64,000 bases of DNA from NC2004 sp050874905 (lineage in GTDB: Bacteria; Bacillota; Clostridia; Lachnospirales; Lachnospiraceae), in NCBI GenBank assembly GCA_050874905.1, contig JBNMLP010000005.1, positions 1 through 64,000 of the forward strand. Reading direction: 5' to 3'. The notes under the pieces are model-generated. The model worked only from the letters and a program-made list of their open reading frames with translations. It made no database searches and was not told the origin of the DNA. Positions 17,724-25,248 of the stretch are shown here, piece by piece (the stretch's first letter is position 1; the number at the start of each line of letters is the position of its first letter). The position numbers and the translations under genes were made by a program.

Positions 17724-19136
17724 TTATTCTGCTCCCTTTTGAAACAATACGATGAATATTGTTTTCAGCAATATCTTCACATCCATCCACAAAGACCAGT
17801 GATCGATATAATCACAGTCAAGTGCTACAATTTCTTCAAAATTCGTGATCGTACTGCGCCCGCTTACCTGCCACAATCCGGTCAGTCCCGGCTTGATGCT
17901 GATCCGCCGCCGGTGATCTGCTTCATATGCCTCAAATTCCTCCTCTGTCGGTGGTCTGGTTCCTACCAGACTCATGTCACCGCGCAAAATATTATAAAAC
18001 TGTGGCAGTTCATCCAGACTTGTTTTCCGTAAGAAACGTCCCACACTGGTAACACGTGGATCATCTTTCATTTTAAACATATGACCATTCATTTCATTGT
18101 GGCTCATCAGTTCTTTTTTTCGCTGCTCAGCGTCAGTATACATCGTACGGAATTTGTAGATTGTAAACCGTCTTCCGTTTCTCCCGATACGTACCTGTCG
18201 AAACAGGATAGGTCCCGGATCATTCAGATAGATCGCAGGAGCGATAACAACAGAAAGCACTCCGGTGATCAATAGTCCAACAACGCTTCCCACAATATCC
18301 ATCACACGTTTGACCGCCTGCTGACGAAAATCATAATCATAATTCCGATAGGTAACGACTCCATAAACCCCGATCCGGTCAAAGGATTTCTGGCGATAAC
18401 CGATCTCATACTCCGGAATGTTCAAATGCACCTGGATCCCCATCTGATGTAATACTTCGATCAGATTATGACATGTTTCTTCAATGGAACGGTCAACATG
18501 GATAAATGAAGCATCCAGTGGAAGCTGCTGTACCACCTCACAAAAATTGTCCGGACCTGCCACGATTGGAATATCCTGATAGCTTTCACCTGTCCGGTCT
18601 GCATCCAGCAAGGCAATGTAACTGACATGAAAATACCAGTTATTCGTAAAAGAAATTCCACTCATCACCTGCTCCAGGCGATCCGAAGTAGTAACCAAGA
18701 GCATCTTGACACATTCTTTCGTATCGTTATAACGTTTTAAGAAATAGTTTTTTACCAGAATATGGGCAATGCCCATGGCTACATAACTGAATAAAAAGAA
18801 ATATCCAAGCTGGATACGGCTGTAGTAATGTCCTGCTTTGATCAGATACAGATAGAACAGCACAATAAATCCAACATAAATATACTGTTTAGCCAGTACA
18901 TAAAACTCATCCAACTTCCCTCTCTGCAGCAGATTGTCGTTCATATGAAGCACCAGAGCAGTAAAAAGAAAGCTCAACAGGATCAGCAGCATCATATCCA
19001 TGTAATTCGTATTGTCTGCCACCACATGAAGCTGGTGGAAACGCAAAAGATTAGCAAGGTTGAACATCAGGATCATGATCATGCTGTCTAGTACGACTAC
19101 TGTGTAGATCGGAATCAATCGCATTCTCTGATACAT
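17724..19136 (-). CDS. Polytopic phosphoglycosyl transferase (WcaJ/CpsE-type)
   Basis: A 470-residue initiating sugar transferase. Four to five N-terminal membrane spans (residues 8-130) are followed by a CoA-binding-like middle domain and a C-terminal catalytic domain with RQVRIGRNGRRFTIYKFRTM near residue 315, RKTSLDELPQFYNILRG near 365, VGTRPPTEEEF near 390 and KPGLTGLWQVSGRS near 415. It would load the first sugar-phosphate (often glucose or galactose) on undecaprenyl phosphate. A second, PglC-like enzyme occurs 3.5 kb downstream, so the locus has two possible initiators. It is 40 bp downstream of the tyrosine kinase gene in the same operon. Confidence 0.93.
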   Translation of the reverse strand: MYQRMRLIPIYTVVVLDSMIMILMFNLANLLRFHQLHVVADNTNYMDMMLLILLSFLFTALVLHMNDNLLQRGKLDEFYVLAKQYIYVGFIVLFYLYLIKAGHYYSRIQLGYFFLFSYVAMGIAHILVKNYFLKRYNDTKECVKMLLVTTSDRLEQVMSGISFTNNWYFHVSYIALLDADRTGESYQDIPIVAGPDNFCEVVQQLPLDASFIHVDRSIEETCHNLIEVLHQMGIQVHLNIPEYEIGYRQKSFDRIGVYGVVTYRNYDYDFRQQAVKRVMDIVGSVVGLLITGVLSVVIAPAIYLNDPGPILFRQVRIGRNGRRFTIYKFRTMYTDAEQRKKELMSHNEMNGHMFKMKDDPRVTSVGRFLRKTSLDELPQFYNILRGDMSLVGTRPPTEEEFEAYEADHRRRISIKPGLTGLWQVSGRSTITNFEEIVALDCDYIDHWSLWMDVKILLKTIFIVLFQKGAE

Positions 19137-19176
19137 TCTGATGTCCCCCTTGCTTTTTCCTGGCTATGCTGTTTTC

Positions 19177-19932
19177 TTACTCCTCGTCGCTGTCCTCTCC
19201 ATCCTGTCCGTAGGTTCCATAATACTTACCATAGTATTTTCCATAATACTTACCATAGTAGCGACCATAATAACCCTTTTTACCCATTGGCACTTTATTG
19301 AGCACCACACCTAAAATCTTGCATTCTACCTGCTCTAACTGTTTCTTTACATTCTGTGCAAAACGGTAGCTGATCGCATTATTTTCTACTACGAGTACCA
19401 CACCGTCTGTCAGCTGCCCGATAACAGCGGCATCAATAACAGAGCCCATCGGCGGAGTATCAATGATCACATAATCATACTCTTCGCGCAGGCGGGTAAG
19501 CATTGTCTTCATATTCTCAGAACCGACAAGCTCCGCCGGATTCGGTGCAAACGGACCGGAGAAAATAATATCAAAATTCTCAATGTCTGTTTTCATAATG
19601 ACATCGTCAAGACTCTTCTGTCCGGACAGGTAGTGGCTTAATCCGGCGTCGATCGCACCAACCTTATAACGTCCAACTAACACTGATTTACGAAGATCGG
19701 CATCGATCATGATCACTTTCTTGCCATCCTGTGCAAAGCTGGTGGCCAGATTAAAGCATACACTGGACTTTCCTTCGTTTGGAGTACAACTGGTAAATGC
19801 CAGCACCTTCATTTCATTTCCACAGAACTGAATATTGGTACGAAGACTCTTGTAACTCTCGTTAGTACGGTAATCCAGTTCTTTCCTCTTTTCAAATACA
19901 ATACTGTTTTTCTTTGTTGTTTCCTTTGCCAT
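19177..19932 (-). CDS. cpsD: CpsD/CapB-family bacterial tyrosine kinase
   Basis: BY-kinase of 251 residues controlling capsule or EPS chain length and export. Walker A is in CTPNEGKSSVCFNLA near residue 50, Walker A' in VIMIDADLRKS near 75, and Walker B in YVIIDTPPMGS near 150. The C-terminus has a tyrosine cluster built from Tyr-Tyr-Gly-Lys units (residues about 220-240), the autophosphorylation tail. The DNA for the tail (about 19208-19277) is a 12-base microrepeat. The ATG at 19932 follows AGGAGG by 8 bases; the GTG nine bases earlier overlaps that site. It pairs with the CpsC adaptor encoded immediately upstream and the CpsB phosphatase. Confidence 0.95.
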   Translation of the reverse strand: MAKETTKKNSIVFEKRKELDYRTNESYKSLRTNIQFCGNEMKVLAFTSCTPNEGKSSVCFNLATSFAQDGKKVIMIDADLRKSVLVGRYKVGAIDAGLSHYLSGQKSLDDVIMKTDIENFDIIFSGPFAPNPAELVGSENMKTMLTRLREEYDYVIIDTPPMGSVIDAAVIGQLTDGVVLVVENNAISYRFAQNVKKQLEQVECKILGVVLNKVPMGKKGYYGRYYGKYYGKYYGKYYGTYGQDGEDSDEE

Positions 19933-19944
19933 CTGACTCACCTC

Positions 19945-20736
19945 CTATCCTCTCAATTCCTTGTTCCGCTTTTTCTTATCCTTTTTCATCTGGCTCATCG
20001 CGCCTTCCTCGATTGGGATCAGACCAAGTGTATTCAATCCAAGATACTTCTCAACATCCTCCTGAGACTGGATCGTATCGTCTAACAGGTATCTTACTAC
20101 AATGATCGCAGAAACTACAATAACACCGGCAAACAGTGCGATCAGAATATTCTTCATCGTATTCGGGCTGGACTTTTCTTTGGATGCCTTTGCATACTGG
20201 AAGACATTGGATGGCTCTACATTCATGATGCCGGCACAGTATTCAATCGATACCTTTGCCACCTCATCCGCGATCTCCTTTGCAATATATGGATCCTTGT
20301 TGGTCACGGTCAATTCCAGAATACGGGTATTGTCCGGATTGTTAATGCTTAGCATTGCTGCAAGCTCTTCATTTTTCAGATCAAGTTCAAGATTTTTAAT
20401 GACCTTCTCCATGACCGGATCACAAGTGATCATTGCCTGATAATCCGTAAGGATCTGACTTCCAAGCTGCATATCGGTAATCGAAGTAAGAGCCTGGCTG
20501 ACCGAGCTTGATGATCCTGCGTCGCCCTTTGATAACACATAAATTTTGGTGGTTGACTGATACATTGGGGTAATGCAGAGTTTTGTAAAGATCCCTGCAG
20601 CTACCGCACAGATCAAGCCAACTGCAACAATGAGGACCCAACGGCTTAGCAATACACCAAAGATCTCTCGAAGATCAATTTCGATCTCCTCGTTATTCTG
20701 GTTTTGATTGGTTGTAATAACCTGTGAATTGTCCAT
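19945..20736 (-). CDS. cpsC: CpsC/Wzz-family chain-length and kinase-adaptor protein
   Basis: A 263-residue polysaccharide co-polymerase. It has an N-terminal cytoplasmic segment with an acidic start (IEIDLREIFGVLLSRW, residues 18-33), a first membrane span near 34-53, an extracellular region containing repeated coiled helices, and a second span near 177-197 followed by a cytoplasmic tail that would contact CpsD. In Gram-positives the kinase is split into this adaptor and the separate CpsD. Chain-length control and kinase activation are the expected roles. An AAGGAG site lies 7 bases upstream. Confidence 0.94.
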   Translation of the reverse strand: MDNSQVITTNQNQNNEEIEIDLREIFGVLLSRWVLIVAVGLICAVAAGIFTKLCITPMYQSTTKIYVLSKGDAGSSSSVSQALTSITDMQLGSQILTDYQAMITCDPVMEKVIKNLELDLKNEELAAMLSINNPDNTRILELTVTNKDPYIAKEIADEVAKVSIEYCAGIMNVEPSNVFQYAKASKEKSSPNTMKNILIALFAGVIVVSAIIVVRYLLDDTIQSQEDVEKYLGLNTLGLIPIEEGAMSQMKKDKKKRNKELRG

Positions 20737-20766
20737 ATTTCTTCTCCTTTTTGGCTTCTATATAGG

Positions 20767-21498
20767 TTAGATATATTTATCCTCGTAAAGCAACGACGGG
20801 TTTTCGTATAACACAGCCGATAAATAATCCACATCTACTTTCTTTTTTATGTGATCGATACATTCCTGAAAACGACAGGTACGGTAAGTACTGTCATGTG
20901 CATCACTCGCAAAGAAATGGATCAGGCCTTTATTAAATAGTTTCTTTAAAAATCTGGCATGGGAATCAAAAAGTCCACCTACCATACTTCCGATATTCAC
21001 CTGAATATAAGCTCCCAGATCCACCAGCTCTTTCACACGGTCTTCCCGGTTCTGTAATGCCTCATACCGCTCAATGTGTGCAGCGATCGGAATATATCCT
21101 TCTAAAATAAAGGAACGCAATCCATTGTAGATCGTACGATAACTGTCATTTGGTGAAAATTCTACCAGAATATATCTGGTGCCGGCCATCGTATTGGCTT
21201 TTCCATCCTTCACCGCCTGTACCACATCCGGACTCCATAAAAGCTCATTTCCAAGTGAAATATTAAAGTGCTTGGAGATTTTCTTTGCTTCTACCTCTAC
21301 CTGCTTGCAAAGTTCTTCTAAACGAGACGGCTCTGCATTGTGATCTCCACACGCATAATGTGGGGTAGCAATGATATTTCGCACACCCATCTCATATGCT
21401 TTTTTCAGCATCTTTACGGTTTCTTCCATATTTGGAGATCCATCATCCACACCGGGAATGATGTGACAATGTAAATCAGTATAGTAACGTTTATCCAT
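20767..21498 (-). CDS. cpsB: CpsB/CapC-family PHP protein-tyrosine phosphatase
   Basis: A 243-residue PHP-domain metal-dependent phosphatase. The N-terminal YTDLHCHIIPGVDDGS (residues 6-21) and the C-terminal HFFASDAHDST near residue 195 supply the metal-binding histidines and aspartates. It should dephosphorylate the tyrosine tail of the CpsD kinase. Order cpsB-cpsC-cpsD-cpsE is the standard regulatory head of Gram-positive capsule loci. It follows the sortase-unit membrane protein by only 29 bp, so it is likely read from a promoter further upstream. Confidence 0.94.
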   Translation of the reverse strand: MDKRYYTDLHCHIIPGVDDGSPNMEETVKMLKKAYEMGVRNIIATPHYACGDHNAEPSRLEELCKQVEVEAKKISKHFNISLGNELLWSPDVVQAVKDGKANTMAGTRYILVEFSPNDSYRTIYNGLRSFILEGYIPIAAHIERYEALQNREDRVKELVDLGAYIQVNIGSMVGGLFDSHARFLKKLFNKGLIHFFASDAHDSTYRTCRFQECIDHIKKKVDVDYLSAVLYENPSLLYEDKYI

Positions 21499-21527
21499 AA
21501 TTCACCCTTTTCCTATGTTCAAAGCTT

Positions 21528-22385
21528 TTACTTCAAACGGTTCTTTACCATGCGTACCAAAAACAGTAATCCGACACCAACGATCATTCCAAATATACCC
21601 ACATAAAGGAATGACGAAAGTCCAGACGCAATATAGTCATTTAAAAACTGACTGTAATACTCCGGTTTTACCAATGCCTTTTCATACCAGCGTCCCAACA
21701 AAGCACAAAGTGGCAGAATCAAAAAACTTCCTCCTGCCGCAAAAAATGAAATTGCAATAAAACGGATCCCTCTATGCCGATACTTCACCACGGTAAGCAG
21801 CAAAACCATAAGTAATAATGCCAACACTGCTGCAACCGGAACAAGCCAGCGAAACACTGCATTCAATGCCTGTTTGTATTGTCTTACGTAGTTGACAAAC
21901 TGAAATCTCGTCATGCGGCTGTATTCCGAAGAAACAGCACTCACAGTTGATTTTACATCATTCGTCACCGTATCGTCAAGGCTAAGTCCCTGTTCCTGAT
22001 AATAGTTCTCAAGCGTCTGTTTCAATTCCTTTTCGATATCAGTAAGAGATAACTTCGTATCTTTGTTTTTCAGACTGTTTTCAATATACTGTTTTCCATT
22101 GATGTAAACACGCTTTTCGGTGATCACTTCGTCAAAGATATCTTCCGGCAGATCTTTGGAAGCTGCAATCGTATGCAGATTGCTGGTCAACTCCTCATAA
22201 ACATTCGTATAATAACCGGAAGCATTGATCTGACTCAGCGTCGTATCCTGGTTGAAAAGTCCAAATTGCAGGGAAAAGAATGCAAACAAGATCATCAGAC
22301 AGACCATCATCAAAAAAGAAAAGACCGTACATACAATGTTACGAATGATCTTCTTTTTCCGTGAGGTGTGTTTATGCTTACTCAT
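21528..22385 (-). CDS. Membrane protein of unknown function in the sortase unit
   Basis: A 285-residue protein with a basic N-terminus (MSKHKHTSRKKK), a first hydrophobic segment (about residues 14-38), a roughly 130-residue presumed extracellular helical region, and three further membrane segments between about 180 and 280. No named family is recognised. The ATG at 22385 overlaps the end of the sortase gene by eight bases and has a perfect AAGGAGG site, so translation is probably coupled. The upstream in-frame codons to 22424 lie inside the sortase gene and are not used. It may be a sortase partner or an assembly factor, but nothing in the sequence proves it. Confidence 0.75.
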   Translation of the reverse strand: MSKHKHTSRKKKIIRNIVCTVFSFLMMVCLMILFAFFSLQFGLFNQDTTLSQINASGYYTNVYEELTSNLHTIAASKDLPEDIFDEVITEKRVYINGKQYIENSLKNKDTKLSLTDIEKELKQTLENYYQEQGLSLDDTVTNDVKSTVSAVSSEYSRMTRFQFVNYVRQYKQALNAVFRWLVPVAAVLALLLMVLLLTVVKYRHRGIRFIAISFFAAGGSFLILPLCALLGRWYEKALVKPEYYSQFLNDYIASGLSSFLYVGIFGMIVGVGLLFLVRMVKNRLK

Positions 22386-23052
22386 TACGCTCCACCTCCT
22401 TGATGACCGGATTCTTGTCCACACGTTTACATGTCACAAAAAATCGCTTGTCACGCTCTTCACTCACTTTCCCAAAAGGATAACAGGTGTAAAGCGTCAA
22501 TGTCTCTTCCGCCGCATCAAGATCATAGGCGGTTGTATCTGTTGCTTTTGCCACTTTGGTAGAAACAACCTCATAGGTATATTCACCATAGTTGGTCTGC
22601 ACCGTGATCTGATCTCCCTGCTTTGCATTTTTAAGTGGTGCAAAATAAGTAGTATCATGTCCACCAAGCAGGATTGGTTTTCCACATCCAAACAAATGAG
22701 AACCGGTATACTGCCCTGCTCCCTTTGAAAAACATTCTTCGCTATCCCCATAGTATACATCTGCCTGTAATCCAAGTGTCTCTGAAGAAATCACAGCATA
22801 AGAAGTATAAAGTGCCGGCAGCGGAACTTCGCTCCATTGTTCTGCACTGCCATTGGCAACTGCTTTCTTATACATAGACTGGTCAAAACCATTTGGATAA
22901 TCCGGGGCTCCCTTTGTCATCGCCATGGTGATCTGATCCTTTATCATGGTGACAGCACTTTTTCCGCAGAAAAATAAAAGCCCATACCCGATTGCAATAA
23001 ATGCAATTGGCATCAGAATATACATGAGTACCCTTGTTACTTTAGGATTCAT
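22378..23052 (-). CDS. Sortase family transpeptidase
   Basis: A membrane-anchored sortase of about 224 residues with an N-terminal hydrophobic segment (about residues 10-30). The catalytic triad is visible: His in ILLGGHDTTYFAPL near residue 135, Cys in LTLYTCYPFG near 190, and Arg in DKRFFVTCKRV near 205. The GHD-type histidine loop and small size are more like class D/E enzymes than SrtA, but class assignment needs alignment. The start used (MNPKVTRVLMYI) overlaps the preceding gene by 11 bases; an in-frame ATG 30 bases earlier is possible. No LPxTG-type substrate is recognisable in the window. Confidence 0.88.
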   Translation of the reverse strand: MNPKVTRVLMYILMPIAFIAIGYGLLFFCGKSAVTMIKDQITMAMTKGAPDYPNGFDQSMYKKAVANGSAEQWSEVPLPALYTSYAVISSETLGLQADVYYGDSEECFSKGAGQYTGSHLFGCGKPILLGGHDTTYFAPLKNAKQGDQITVQTNYGEYTYEVVSTKVAKATDTTAYDLDAAEETLTLYTCYPFGKVSEERDKRFFVTCKRVDKNPVIKEVERNE

Positions 23053-23635
23053 CGCCCGGAGCGAACAGATCATAGCGTACACATAAACTTACGCCAGCCA
23101 AAAGTAACAAAACAAGACCTACTCCGGTAGCGATCAATGGTCTTACCGTATATCCGGTATTCTTGATCACCATCGCAACAGCAGTCGTCTGTTTCTTCTC
23201 ATCCTGATAAAATATTTTATCATTTTTTATGGAATCCTCTATTTTGAATTTCTTGTCCGTGTGTTTTACCGTATCCGTATCTTTACTTGCTGCATCCTCC
23301 GATGCGGTCTGCTCGGATGTTGTACCGGGACCGGATACCAGATATAAGTAACCTTCATCAATTCCTGCTTTGACATTATTCTTAATATCGCCGATCAATG
23401 ATGGTACTTCCGACTGGCTCATATCAATGTCATCCTTCATAAAATGCTCCCGAAGCTGCGCAATATATTCCGGATAAGCACGATAGGTAGAGCCTTCGTA
23501 TTCAAATGTTCCGGATGCATAATCAAGAACCTGTTGTTCTGCAGAATTAATATCTCCGGCACATGCGGTATTCACACTCGAAACAAGAAGTATACATGCT
23601 GCAAACATCAGCAGGTATGTTCTGAATCGATTCAT
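23042..23635 (-). CDS. Secreted/anchored protein of the sortase unit, unknown function
   Basis: A 197-residue protein with a signal peptide (MNRFRTYLLMFAACILLV), an extracellular part rich in Asp, Thr and Ser (a low-complexity TSEQTASEDAASKDTDT region near residue 110), and a C-terminal membrane span near 165-185 followed by a short acidic tail (LFAPGDES). It has no clear LPxTG motif; NTGYTVRP just before the span is the only sortase-signal-like stretch and is unconvincing. The ATG at 23635 follows GGGAGG. It is the first gene of the sortase-cps run. I do not recognise the family. Confidence 0.7.
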   Translation of the reverse strand: MNRFRTYLLMFAACILLVSSVNTACAGDINSAEQQVLDYASGTFEYEGSTYRAYPEYIAQLREHFMKDDIDMSQSEVPSLIGDIKNNVKAGIDEGYLYLVSGPGTTSEQTASEDAASKDTDTVKHTDKKFKIEDSIKNDKIFYQDEKKQTTAVAMVIKNTGYTVRPLIATGVGLVLLLLAGVSLCVRYDLFAPGDES

Positions 23636-23674
23636 ATTGCCTCCCATAGTAATTTGAGGTTATTAATGTTTTTT

Positions 23675-23708
23675 TGCTTTAAGAAAGCTAACACCATAAG
23701 GTGTTAGC
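23675..23708 (-). terminator. Hairpin terminator after the Big2-like protein gene
   Basis: GCTAACACC (23687-23695) and GGTGTTAGC (23700-23708) form a perfect 9-bp stem with a 4-base loop. On the minus strand it is followed by a T-containing run (TTTCTT). It lies between the highly expressed-looking Big2-like gene and the sortase gene start at 23635, leaving little room for a separate promoter, so partial read-through could feed the sortase-cps genes. Confidence 0.7.
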
Positions 23709-23767
23709 TCCCTCACATTAATGCATTAATATCTTAATAAAATTCTAACTAATTAGTTTTGTTTTAA

Positions 23768-24838
23768 TTATTTTACTGTAGTAACCTTAACTGTTACATT
23801 CTTAGCCTTTGCGCTCTTTGTACCAACAGTTAATGTGTCAGTAGCAGCATCGTACTTGTATGTAACATCAGTAGCGTTGATTGTTACTTTGTCAGCAGCT
23901 ACCTTAACTGTGTAATCCTTACCAGCATAAGAAACAACAGCACTTGCCTTAGCAGCATCATAAGCAGTCTTTACAGTAGCAGTTGCCTGAGTCTTAACAC
24001 CCTTTGCATCAACAACATCATACTTGTAAGAAGCACCTGCTGTTAACTTCTTAGCAGCAAGATCAGCAACTTTTCCAGTCTTAACAGCTTCTACGATATC
24101 TTTAACATCAGCTTCGCTTAAGCTTACGCTCTTTCCAGCATAAGTAACAGTTGCAGCAGTTACCTTGCTGAAATCAGCGATCTTAGCGTTACCAGATGCA
24201 TCAGCAGATACGGTTGCATCAGCAGATACAGGAGCTACAGCAGCAGCCTTAACAGTAACCTTGATCTTCTTCTGAACAGCAGCGTTGTTCTTAGCAGAAA
24301 TTGTTACATATGCAGTACCTGCCTTCTTAGCAGTGATAGTAACTTTCTTCTTAGAAACCTTAACTGCAGCTACGCTCTTCTTAGAAGAAACAGCCTTTAC
24401 AGCCTGGTTAGCAGTGATCTTCTTAGACTTACCAACTGTTAAAGAAACGTTCTTGATAGCCTTGTTCTTGTTTGTCTTAACTGCCTTAGGAGCCTTCTTA
24501 GCAACCTTAACAGTTACAGTAACCTTCTTGTAGCCCTTCTTAGCGATTGTTACTTTTGTTGTTCCGACTTTCTTAGCCTTAACAGTAACTTTCTTCTTAG
24601 CTACCTTTACAGTTGCAACAGACTTCTTAGCAACCTTAACGTCCTTCTTAGCAAGTTTCACACCAGATGTTAAAGTAACTTTAGCACCTTTCTTAACAGT
24701 GATTGTCTTGGTAACAGCAGCTGCACCAATCTTAACTGTGTTCTTCTTTGCCTTAGCAGCACCAGAAACGATAACAGTAGAGAATACCATTGTCATAGCT
24801 AATACTAAAGCAAGAGCCTTCTTCATAACTTTTGTCAT
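23768..24838 (-). CDS. Secreted lysine/valine/alanine-rich Big2-like protein
   Basis: A 356-residue exported protein. The signal peptide (residues 1-30, ending VSGAAKAKK) is followed by two or three degenerate bacterial Ig-like (Big2) units in which Lys-Lys-Val-Thr-Val and Ala-Gly-Thr-Ala-Tyr-Val-Thr-Ile patterns recur (about 35-200). A less basic second half (200-356) contains Tyr-Ala-Gly-Lys repeats. There is no LPxTG signal or membrane anchor, so it is probably released or held to the wall by charge. The codon choice is very narrow (AAG, GTA/GTT, GCA/GCT), typical of strongly expressed genes. A consensus-like promoter and hairpin terminator frame it as a single-gene unit. Confidence 0.8.
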   Translation of the reverse strand: MTKVMKKALALVLAMTMVFSTVIVSGAAKAKKNTVKIGAAAVTKTITVKKGAKVTLTSGVKLAKKDVKVAKKSVATVKVAKKKVTVKAKKVGTTKVTIAKKGYKKVTVTVKVAKKAPKAVKTNKNKAIKNVSLTVGKSKKITANQAVKAVSSKKSVAAVKVSKKKVTITAKKAGTAYVTISAKNNAAVQKKIKVTVKAAAVAPVSADATVSADASGNAKIADFSKVTAATVTYAGKSVSLSEADVKDIVEAVKTGKVADLAAKKLTAGASYKYDVVDAKGVKTQATATVKTAYDAAKASAVVSYAGKDYTVKVAADKVTINATDVTYKYDAATDTLTVGTKSAKAKNVTVKVTTVK

Positions 24839-24915
24839 TGTTTAATAACCTCCATTCATTATTATTTTATTAAGATATTTTGTGCCACTACATATTGTGT
24901 AGCACTACGTCTGTC

Positions 24916-24944
24916 ATGATACCATAGCGTTTTTCATTTTTCAA
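24916..24944 (-). promoter_or_regulatory. Promoter of the Big2-like protein gene
   Basis: On the minus strand TTGAAA (24939-24944) and TATCAT (24916-24921) are spaced 17 bases apart. The predicted leader is about 70 bases long and contains an imperfect GTGCTACA / TGTAGTGGCAC hairpin, which may stabilise the mRNA. The rest of the 406-bp gap 24839-25244 holds only the small open frame at 25066 and the extended -10 element noted separately. Confidence 0.75.
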
Positions 24945-25065
24945 GTGCTTTAATCTTAATATTTTCTGAACAATCATCAGTAAATGTGTAATACTTTTCC
25001 TGTAAATCCATATATTTTCCGTTTTTTATCGGTTATTTTGTTGCAAAAAGCAGGAGGACGGCATC

Positions 25066-25248
25066 TTGTTTAAACAGATTGCACAATTTTTTTCGACCTT
25101 TTTGCTACATATGTCGTTTTTTATATATTTTTCATTATTTTCTCTATGCAAATGTGCTATGATAAGAATAACAAGATATCTGTCAAAAATAGCATCACTG
25201 CTTTATTCCATTTCAGATTACAATGTTAGAAAAAGGAGATTTTTATGA
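25066..25248 (+). CDS. Possible 60-residue leader or small protein with TTG start
   Basis: A perfect AGGAGG (25052-25057) stands 8 bases before a TTG codon that opens a 60-codon frame. Its stop (TGA) overlaps the ATG of the next gene in an ATGA junction, the layout of translationally coupled genes. The product is hydrophobic and rich in Phe, Leu and Ser, with one likely membrane segment. Against it, the AT-rich DNA gives such composition by chance, and a promoter-like element lies inside it. It could be a real small protein, a leader peptide, or chance. Confidence 0.3.
   Translation: MFKQIAQFFSTFLLHMSFFIYFSLFSLCKCAMIRITRYLSKIASLLYSISDYNVRKRRFL
25155..25163 (+). promoter_or_regulatory. Extended -10 promoter element before the PHP phosphatase gene
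   Basis: TGCTATGAT (25155-25163) matches an extended -10 element (TG-n-TATnAT). No good -35 hexamer is found at the normal distance, as allowed for this class. It lies about 80 bases before the ATG at 25245. Confidence 0.5.

Noticed and set aside
23768..24838. Sortase substrate
   Set aside because: I looked for LPxTG, NPxTx or similar plus a hydrophobic tail at the C-terminus; the protein ends in a charged, beta-type segment.
24839..25065. Riboswitch in the long leader region
   Set aside because: No pattern of a known riboswitch class (cyclic di-GMP, TPP, SAM, lysine, glycine) could be recognised, only a short imperfect hairpin.
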